The notes under the pieces are model-generated. The model searched no databases, had not been told where the DNA came from, and saw only the letters and a list, made by a program, of their open reading frames with translations. The position numbers and the translations under genes were made by a program. 64,000 nt of DNA from Ruegeria sp. EL01 (GTDB taxonomy: Bacteria > Pseudomonadota > Alphaproteobacteria > Rhodobacterales > Rhodobacteraceae), in the NCBI RefSeq assembly GCF_900313035.1, contig NZ_OMPS01000046.1:310001-374000 (forward strand), given 5' to 3'. How positions within the stretch are numbered: position 1 is the stretch's first letter; the number at the start of each line of letters is the position of its first letter. This document shows, one piece after another, positions 59,822 through 64,000 of the stretch.

Positions 59822-61786
59822 ATGATTACAGAATTTGGTCACTTCGCCCTAATCCTCGCCTTTTTCGTAGCCATCGTGCAAAGCGTGGTGCCGCTGATTG
59901 GTGCCTCGAAGCGCTGGAACGGCTGGATGCTGTTTGCGGAACCGGCGGCGATCACGCAGTTCCTGCTGACGGCATTTTCCTTTGGCGCACTGGTCTGGGC
60001 GTTTACCACCTCTGATTTCTCACTGCGGATCGTGGTGGAAAACAGCCACTCGGCCAAACCGATGCTGTACAAGATCAGCGGAACATGGGGGAACCACGAA
60101 GGCTCGATGCTGTTGTGGGTGTTGATCGTGACCCTGTTCGGCGCCATGGCGGCGTTCTTTGGTGGCGGTTTGCCCCCGACGCTCAAGGCGCGAGTTCTGG
60201 CGGTGCAATCCTCGGTCGCGGTGGCGTTTTTTGCCTTCATCCTGTTCACCTCGAACCCGTTTGACCGGCTGGCCATTGCCCCATTTGACGGGCGCGATTT
60301 GAACCCATTGCTGCAGGACCCGGGTTTGGCCTTTCACCCGCCGTTTTTGTACCTGGGCTATGTGGGCCTGAGCATGGCGTTCAGCTTTGCCGTTGCGGCG
60401 CTGATCGAAGGCCGGGTCGACGCGGCTTGGGGCCGTTGGGTGCGACCTTGGACCCTTGCGGCATGGATATTCCTGACGATCGGCATCGCTCTGGGGTCGT
60501 GGTGGGCCTATTATGAGCTGGGTTGGGGCGGTTTTTGGTTCTGGGATCCGGTCGAGAATGCCTCGTTCATGCCGTGGTTGCTGGCAGCAGCTTTGCTGCA
60601 TTCTGCCATCGTGGTGGAAAAACGCGAGTCGCTGAAAAGCTGGACCATCTTGCTGGCCATAATCGCGTTCGGATTTTCGCTGATCGGGACATTCATCGTG
60701 CGTTCAGGCCTACTGACATCCGTGCATGCCTTCGCCACCGACCCTGAACGCGGTATCTTCATCCTGCTGATCCTGGTGGTGTTCATCGGCGGGGCGCTGA
60801 CGCTGTTTGCTGCGCGCGCCCAAGCGATGGAGGCCAAGGGCGTGTTTGGCATGGTCAGCCGCGAAAGTGCGCTGATTGTGAACAATGTGCTGCTTGCGGT
60901 CAGCTGTTTCGTGGTGTTCGTGGGCACGATGTGGCCAATGGTGGCCGAGATGGCGTTTGACCGGAAGCTTTCGGTCGGAGCGCCGTTTTTCAATGCAGCC
61001 TTCACCCCGTTCATGGTTTTGCTGGGCCTTGTTCTGCCAATTGGTGCGATGTTGCCCTGGAAACGAGGGCGTCTGGGTCGGGCCGCCTGGTCGTTGCGCT
61101 ATATGTTTGGGCTCGCTCTGGCGCTGGCGTTGCTGGTTTGGACGATGCAGACAGGACGCAGTGCTTTGGGGCCGGTTGGCGTGTTCCTGGGGTCCTGGAT
61201 CACCTTTGGTGCGATAGTCGATCTTTGGAGCCGCACAGGGCGTAATGGCAGCCTAAAACGGCTGATCCGGCTGCCGGGCGCTGATTGGGGCAAGGCTGTC
61301 GCGCATACAGGTCTGGGCGTCACGATATTTGCCATCGCAGGCCTGACCGCGTGGGAGGTTGAAGACATTCGTGTCGCGCAGCCCAATCAGCCTTTTGAAG
61401 TCGGGCAATTTACTTTGACATTGCAGGATGTCCGTCGCGTTCAGGGGCCGAACTACTTCTCGACAATAGCCGATGTGCTGATCGAAGAGAACGGACATCC
61501 GGTGACGACCTTGCAGCCCGAAAAACGGGACTATCCGGTTGCGCGTATGCCAACGACCGAGGCGGCCATCGACTACCGGTTCACGCGGGATTTGTACGTG
61601 GTGATTGGGGATCAGCAACAAGATGGCGGCTGGGTGATGCGCACCTACATCAAACCTTTTGCCAACTGGATCTGGGCGGGGTGCTTGATGATGGCACTGG
61701 GCGGCCTTCTCAGCCTGTGTGACCGTCGCTTTCGCGTTGCTGCCGGGGCACGCAATACGGCGACAGGTGGGGTACCCGCAGAATGA
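59822..61786 (+). CDS. ccmF: Heme lyase subunit CcmF
   Basis: A 654-aa polytopic inner-membrane protein that transfers heme to apocytochrome c with CcmH. The WWD domain (GLGWGGFWFWDPVENASFMPWL, quoted in part) and flanking histidines (AFHPPFLYLGYVG, GTWGNHEGSMLLWV) are conserved. About 15 TM helices. ATG 59822 (MITEFGHFALILAFF) fits the family start. It lies after the holin gene, and its stop overlaps the ccmH start. Confidence 0.96.
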   Translation: MITEFGHFALILAFFVAIVQSVVPLIGASKRWNGWMLFAEPAAITQFLLTAFSFGALVWAFTTSDFSLRIVVENSHSAKPMLYKISGTWGNHEGSMLLWVLIVTLFGAMAAFFGGGLPPTLKARVLAVQSSVAVAFFAFILFTSNPFDRLAIAPFDGRDLNPLLQDPGLAFHPPFLYLGYVGLSMAFSFAVAALIEGRVDAAWGRWVRPWTLAAWIFLTIGIALGSWWAYYELGWGGFWFWDPVENASFMPWLLAAALLHSAIVVEKRESLKSWTILLAIIAFGFSLIGTFIVRSGLLTSVHAFATDPERGIFILLILVVFIGGALTLFAARAQAMEAKGVFGMVSRESALIVNNVLLAVSCFVVFVGTMWPMVAEMAFDRKLSVGAPFFNAAFTPFMVLLGLVLPIGAMLPWKRGRLGRAAWSLRYMFGLALALALLVWTMQTGRSALGPVGVFLGSWITFGAIVDLWSRTGRNGSLKRLIRLPGADWGKAVAHTGLGVTIFAIAGLTAWEVEDIRVAQPNQPFEVGQFTLTLQDVRRVQGPNYFSTIADVLIEENGHPVTTLQPEKRDYPVARMPTTEAAIDYRFTRDLYVVIGDQQQDGGWVMRTYIKPFANWIWAGCLMMALGGLLSLCDRRFRVAAGARNTATGGVPAE

Positions 61787-62238
61787 AGCGTATTGTCCTG
61801 ATCTTTATGCTGATGGCCTCGCCGCTTTTTGCGGTGCAACCCGACGAAGTTCTGGAGGATCCGGTGTTGGAGCAGCGGGCCCGCAACCTGAGCACCGGAC
61901 TGCGGTGTTTGGTGTGCCGGAACGAAAGCATCGACGAAAGCAACGCAGATCTTGCCCGCGACCTGCGGCTTTTGGTGCGGGAACGTCTGGTGGCGGGTGA
62001 CTCGGATGACGAGGCTATTGCATTCATCGTGGATCGATACGGTGAATACGTACTGCTAAAACCGAAAACCTCGGGTTCGAACCTGTTTCTGTGGCTGTCT
62101 GGTCCGATCATGCTGCTCATTGCTGCTGGTGTGGGTTGGACGTTCCTGCGCAACCGATCCAAGGCTCATGAGCTTGGTGAAGTCGACACGCTGAGCGACG
62201 ACGAAAAAGAGCACCTGCGCCAAATTCTCGAAGACTGA
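61783..62238 (+). CDS. ccmH: Cytochrome c maturation thioredoxin-like protein CcmH
   Basis: A 151-aa CcmH/CycL protein with a signal peptide (MKRIVLIFMLMASPLFA) and the CxxC motif in LRCLVCRNESIDESNADLARDLR, followed by one TM near 105-124 (FLWLSGPIMLLIAAGVGWTF). It reduces the cysteine pair of apocytochrome c. Its start overlaps the ccmF stop by 4 bp. Confidence 0.95.
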   Translation: MKRIVLIFMLMASPLFAVQPDEVLEDPVLEQRARNLSTGLRCLVCRNESIDESNADLARDLRLLVRERLVAGDSDDEAIAFIVDRYGEYVLLKPKTSGSNLFLWLSGPIMLLIAAGVGWTFLRNRSKAHELGEVDTLSDDEKEHLRQILED

Positions 62239-62311
62239 CGCGTGGTTCCGCTTTTCCTTGGCGCGCGAATGCGTCAGGGTTCGGCAAAACACGGCGCGAG
62301 GGAGGCTTTCC

Positions 62312-63088
62312 ATGGAATACGAAACGATCCTATTGGACATCACGGACGGATTGGCAGTTCTGACATTGAACCGCCCCGACAAGATGAACGCGTTGACGAC
62401 TCAGATGCGGGCCGAGATTACCCATGCGATGAAACAGGCCGCCAACGACGCCCGTTGCGTTGTGTTGACAGGGGCAGGGCCTGCGTTTTGTTCCGGTCAG
62501 GATCTTGGAGATGCGTCAAGCACCGGCAAAATCGATCTGGAGCGGTCGTTGCGTGACGAGTACGAACCGATGCTAGAGGCCATTCACAACTGTCCGGTTC
62601 CAACAATTGCTGCCGTAAATGGCCCGGCTGCGGGGGCCGGGGCCAATCTAGCGCTGTGTGCCGATGTGGTGATTGCGACCGAAAGTGCCTATTTCCTTCA
62701 AGCCTTTGCGCGCATTGGGTTGCTGCCTGACGCGGGTGGCACCTGGTTCATGCCACGTCAGATGGGGCTGGCTAAGGCGATGGGGGCCGCACTTTTCGCA
62801 GATAAGATCAGCGCGCGTCAGGCAGATGACTGGGGCCTGATCTGGGAGGCGATCGCAGATGATGCGTTTGACGCCCATTGGCGCAAGCGGGCCGCGTATC
62901 TGGCCAGCGGTCCAACCGCAGGCTTTGGCGCCATCAAACAGGCGTTGCGCGGGACCTATGAACAGACGTTGCCGCAGCAATTGGCGACCGAAGCTCACTT
63001 GCAGGGGAATTGCGGCCGTACACGTGATTTCTCGGAAGGTGTTGTCGCCTTTTTGGAAAAACGCCCCGCAAAATTTGAAGGGCGCTGA
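62312..63088 (+). CDS. paaG: Enoyl-CoA hydratase/isomerase family protein, PaaG-like
   Basis: A 258-aa crotonase-fold protein. GAGPAFCSGQDLGD and NGPAAGAGANLALCADVVI with FARIGLLPDAGGTWFMPR closely follow the PaaG pattern of phenylacetate degradation (ring-1,2-epoxide isomerase), including the Asp replacing the usual second Glu. The other paa genes are not in the window, so assignment rests on sequence. ATG 62312 has GGAGG upstream. Confidence 0.78.
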   Translation: MEYETILLDITDGLAVLTLNRPDKMNALTTQMRAEITHAMKQAANDARCVVLTGAGPAFCSGQDLGDASSTGKIDLERSLRDEYEPMLEAIHNCPVPTIAAVNGPAAGAGANLALCADVVIATESAYFLQAFARIGLLPDAGGTWFMPRQMGLAKAMGAALFADKISARQADDWGLIWEAIADDAFDAHWRKRAAYLASGPTAGFGAIKQALRGTYEQTLPQQLATEAHLQGNCGRTRDFSEGVVAFLEKRPAKFEGR

Positions 63089-63094
63089 TACGTA

Positions 63095-64000
63095 TTAAGC
63101 GCGACGGCGGCGGCGCGTGCGCCGTTCTGGGGTGGCATCGTCACCGGTGCCGTCGGACGCCGACGAAAACGGCCCCAGCGCATCGGTGATCTGATCCAAC
63201 GTTGGACGATCTGCCCGCGGGACAGAATCAAGGGCTTCGCGCATCTTCTCAAGATGCGCAGGCATGGTTCCACAGCACCCGCCGATGATTTTCGCACCGG
63301 AATCTCGGGCCATCGCCGCGTACTGCCCCATCAGTTCAGGGGTACCATCATAGTGAATGTGGCCATCGACATATTTCGGAATGCCTGCATTGCCCTTTGA
63401 AATCAGTGGGCGCTCAGTGCCCTGAGCGGCAAAGCCCAGCACGGTACGCAAGATGTCCGACGCTCCGGTACCGCAATTGGCACCAAAGGCAATCGGCGGG
63501 TTGGGCAGCGTTTCTACCAACAACGCCAGATCAGCCGAGGTCACACCCATCATGGTGCGTCCGGCGGTATCAAAGCTCATCGTGCCGCACCATGGCATGT
63601 CGGCAAGGGCAAAAGCCTCGGCTGCAGCGCGGAATTCTTCGGGTGCGCTAATAGTCTCGACCCAAAGAACATCGACTCCGCCGTCTTTCAGCGCTTCGGC
63701 CTGTTCATGAAACATCTCGACCGCTTCGGCATGAGACAGGCTGCCAACGGGCTGCATGATCTCGCCGGTAGGACCGACAGATCCGGCAACCACAACCGGA
63801 CGCCCGGCCTTGTCCGCGATGTCACGACCAAGTTCGGCCCCTGCGCGATTCAGTTCAGCGACGCGGTTCTGAGCGTCATGCAGTTTCAATCGGGCTGAGG
63901 TGCCGCCAAACGTGTTGGTCAGAAACAGATCGCTGCCCGCGTCGACGGATCCTTTGTACAAGGACCGGATTTTGTCGGGGGCGTCCACGTTCCAAAGTTC
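63095..64000 (-). CDS. Homocysteine S-methyltransferase-family protein (betaine-homocysteine type), N-terminus outside window
   Basis: The reverse strand frame continues past the right edge; about 300 residues are visible. Motifs: FLTNTFGGTSARL, VVVAGSVGPTGEIM, FGANCGTGASD, and the zinc-binding GGCCGTMPAHL near the C-terminus. These are the barrel and three zinc cysteines of homocysteine methyltransferases (MetH N-terminal/BHMT family). The basic C-terminal tail RRTRRRRRA is unusual. The start is not in the window, and the methyl donor cannot be decided. Confidence 0.88.
   Translation of the reverse strand, partial: ELWNVDAPDKIRSLYKGSVDAGSDLFLTNTFGGTSARLKLHDAQNRVAELNRAGAELGRDIADKAGRPVVVAGSVGPTGEIMQPVGSLSHAEAVEMFHEQAEALKDGGVDVLWVETISAPEEFRAAAEAFALADMPWCGTMSFDTAGRTMMGVTSADLALLVETLPNPPIAFGANCGTGASDILRTVLGFAAQGTERPLISKGNAGIPKYVDGHIHYDGTPELMGQYAAMARDSGAKIIGGCCGTMPAHLEKMREALDSVPRADRPTLDQITDALGPFSSASDGTGDDATPERRTRRRRRA

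Noticed and set aside
1-64000. CRISPR arrays, insertion sequences or prophage structural genes
   Set aside because: No regularly spaced repeats, transposase motifs or phage structural genes were seen; the endolysin/holin pair stands alone and fits a GTA lysis cassette better.

Overview
The window reads as ordinary chromosome of an alphaproteobacterium of the Rhodobacterales, most likely the marine Roseobacter group (Ruegeria-like). This is inferred from gene content and order: a DctPQM TRAP transporter with DctB/DctD, a fused indolepyruvate:ferredoxin oxidoreductase, the tkt-gap-gap block, ccmE and ccmF-ccmH separated by a gene-transfer-agent-type endolysin/holin pair, bolA-grxD-purL, and valine catabolism genes. 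No rRNA operon, CRISPR array or transposase is visible. Three tRNA genes are present: Val(CAC) and two identical Asp(GTC).

Layout. 1-2.3 kb: truncated cobA, a divergent Lrp/AsnC regulator and a cytochrome P450. 2.3-8.8 kb: C4-dicarboxylate sensing and uptake (dctB, dctD, dctP, dctQ, dctM) with twin palindromic operators before dctP. 8.9-9.8 kb: a guanidine-II (mini-ykkC) riboswitch, a guanidinium exporter and a cytosine deaminase. 9.8-18.9 kb: housekeeping genes (tpiA, an A-type Fe-S carrier, sufT, NfeD/SPFH, nucleoside hydrolase, tgt, lon with a heat-shock-type promoter). 19.07-22.64 kb: a small integrated island in tRNA-Val, bounded by 23-bp att repeats and carrying a tyrosine integrase, an SDR oxidoreductase and a small membrane protein. 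22.9-26.5 kb: two tRNA-Asp, uvrA and an RcnB-like protein. 26.6-35.9 kb: valine catabolism (mmsB, HIBYL-CoA hydrolase, acyl-CoA dehydrogenase; mmsA with a LysR regulator), interrupted by a YbdK-like ligase, a methyltransferase, a fasciclin protein and an L,D-transpeptidase. 36-42.9 kb: CBS protein, coaD, two gap paralogues with a 47-aa protein between them, DUF808 protein and tkt. 43-51.5 kb: a coiled-coil protein with zapA and a MliC-like protein; bolA, a 57-aa coupled small protein and grxD; purL; a large MscS channel; a candidate sRNA; a LysR regulator. 51.7-64 kb: ior, acyltransferase, murI, argC, ccmE, endolysin/holin, ccmF, ccmH, a paaG-like gene and a truncated homocysteine methyltransferase.

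The most interesting signals are these. (i) A candidate sRNA gene, about 84 nt, has a heat-shock-type promoter, a CCUCCC motif and an intrinsic terminator. (ii) DctD has lost both its Walker A lysine and the GAFTGA segment but keeps its HTH and two near-ideal operators. (iii) The guanidine-II riboswitch, exporter and deaminase form a compact module. (iv) The tRNA-Val island has paired integrase arm-type repeats, each pair 22 bp apart, at both ends. (v) Two unlisted small proteins lie inside the bolA-grxD and gap-gap clusters. Start codons were chosen from Shine-Dalgarno spacing and family length. No database search was possible, so product names rest on recognised motifs.
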